A stretch of 6,610 nucleotides of DNA. Origin: Candidatus Egerieicola pullicola (GTDB lineage: Bacteria > Bacillota > Clostridia > Oscillospirales > Ruminococcaceae). Positions 5,688-6,610 of the stretch are shown here, one piece after another; position 1 is the stretch's first letter, and the number at the start of each line of letters is the position of its first letter. The position numbers and the translations under genes were made by a program. Below the pieces are notes generated by a model. It had not been told where the DNA came from. It ran no database searches and saw nothing but the letters and a program-made list of their open reading frames with translations. Location of the stretch: positions 1 through 6,610 of the forward strand of contig DVGY01000179.1 of the NCBI GenBank assembly GCA_018712465.1, given 5' to 3'.

Positions 5688-6610
5688 TCAACGGCCGCCG
5701 GCGCCGCCTCCCCCGCCTCCATCGCCTCCGCCATCGGAAACGTTAGAGGTGTCCGGCGCTTGATAGAGTTGATAAGTTTGCAGCAACTGCTGGCATTTGG
5801 CTTGATTGGCTTCACAGTCTTCCACACGGTAGATAATGTCGGCAAACAGCCATTCCAACAAAAAGCTGTTGGCTTGGTCCGCTTCTATCATTTTTGTTTC
5901 GCTTTGGTTGCGCATGACAAGCAGGTTTAGGAAGTACATCATGGTAGTCTCCCCATCCTCACTGTAGAACACCCAGCGGCCATCTGCCAGGGAACCGTTT
6001 CCGGCTTCCAGATAGTTTTGATAGGTGGAGCCTAGAATATCCCCGGATTTGGCCACAGCGTATAGCTCAGAACAAGCCTGCGCCACGTCCGCCATATTAA
6101 AGGCAATGTTGCCAAAGGTGCGGATCAATTCCACAATCATGCCGGGAGCACCCAAACTGCCAATGAATCCATGGACGGCCTCTCCAACTGCAGCATTGGT
6201 AATGGGCAGCACATTTTGATATTGACCCAGGAAGGCGGTAAAGGAAGTCATGTCTTCCGCATAGGTAGTCTGCATCCGGTATTTTAGATTGCTGGCCGCC
6301 GTCCGAAGATTGGCGTCATCACTTTGGGACTCAATGGCATCCAAAATATAAATGTTTTCCGCAATCAGATCCAGGTTTGCACAAAGGGTGGCAAAATCCT
6401 TGTACGATTGCAGCCCAACCTGCACCACCTCTACTACATCAAAGAACAGTCCGATGCCGCCTGCAACTTTCAATCCGGTGTTCAGTGTCTTTAACTGCTT
6501 GGTGACCTGGATGCTGTTGCTGAAGGAATCTTCCACCAAAGCGGCATCGTTGTAAGCGTCAAACAGACGTGAACAGACGTTGTAGTAATCCTCCGCATTG
6601 GCAAAAGAGG
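5688..6610 (-). CDS. Unrecognised protein with glycine-rich C-terminus (5' partial)
   Basis: The frame stays open to the right edge of the window, so the true start is outside; 306 C-terminal residues are visible. A TTG at 6539 is in frame, but the 23 codons before it are open and equally protein-like, so it is probably internal. I recognise no family. The protein looks largely alpha-helical. It has apolar, glycine-containing stretches (LKVAGGIGLFFDVVEVVQVGL, about residues 43-63, and a second around AAVGEAVHGFIGSLGAPG), an acidic middle with many N, Q and D, and several scattered cysteines. It ends in a low-complexity tail, SDGGGDGGGGGGAGGR. Such tails occur as flexible linkers or surface-exposed ends, but no cell-wall sorting motif is present. 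The membrane or export status cannot be judged without the N-terminus. It probably forms a transcription unit with the Lgt-like gene 39 nt downstream. Confidence 0.7.
   Translation of the reverse strand, partial: SFANAEDYYNVCSRLFDAYNDAALVEDSFSNSIQVTKQLKTLNTGLKVAGGIGLFFDVVEVVQVGLQSYKDFATLCANLDLIAENIYILDAIESQSDDANLRTAASNLKYRMQTTYAEDMTSFTAFLGQYQNVLPITNAAVGEAVHGFIGSLGAPGMIVELIRTFGNIAFNMADVAQACSELYAVAKSGDILGSTYQNYLEAGNGSLADGRWVFYSEDGETTMMYFLNLLVMRNQSETKMIEADQANSFLLEWLFADIIYRVEDCEANQAKCQQLLQTYQLYQAPDTSNVSDGGGDGGGGGGAGGR

Noticed and set aside
5681..5730. Low-complexity GC-rich stretch as a structural DNA element
   Set aside because: It is explained by the glycine codons of the protein tail at the 3' end of the unknown gene.
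6562..6580. Direct repeat AACAGACGT twice with a 1-nt spacer
   Set aside because: It lies inside an open coding frame, has only two copies, and shows no sign of function.

Overview
The window looks like chromosomal DNA of a low-to-mid GC Gram-positive anaerobe, most likely a Clostridia-type member of the Bacillota. This is inferred from the short-form HisG paired with HisZ, strong purine-rich Shine-Dalgarno sites, frequent GTG/TTG starts, and sigma-A-like promoters (TTGACA/TATAAT with 17-bp spacers). I cannot place it to genus. Every supported gene lies on the minus strand, so the window reads biologically from right to left.

Right part (6610 to 4767): an unrecognised, mostly helical protein with a glycine-rich tail, whose 5' end is outside the window. 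After a 39-nt gap comes a multi-pass membrane protein of the Lgt (prolipoprotein diacylglyceryl transferase) family that lacks the usual active-region histidine.

Middle control region (4766 to 4553): a good promoter spans the last codons of the Lgt-like gene. It would make a transcript of about 90 nt containing a GAAA-tetraloop hairpin and ending at an intrinsic terminator. This could be a small RNA or a leader/attenuator. Below the terminator lies a second promoter, for hisZ, whose -35 box is embedded in a perfect 9-2-9 inverted repeat, a likely operator.

Left part (4552 to 1): the histidine biosynthesis cluster hisZ-hisG-hisD-hisC is tightly packed. hisZ and hisG overlap by GTGA, hisG and hisD are 1 nt apart, and the hisC ribosome binding site sits at the end of hisD. 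HisZ and HisG together form the first enzyme (ATP phosphoribosyltransferase). HisD performs the last two oxidations and HisC the transamination. The cluster is then interrupted by 267 nt without a clear gene, holding several hairpins and a near-consensus promoter, before hisB begins. Only the first 18 codons of hisB are inside the window.

The his enzymes themselves are ordinary. The points worth a second look are the structured RNA and operator ahead of hisZ, the hairpin-rich gap that gives hisB its own promoter, the histidine-less Lgt paralogue, and the unknown protein next to it.
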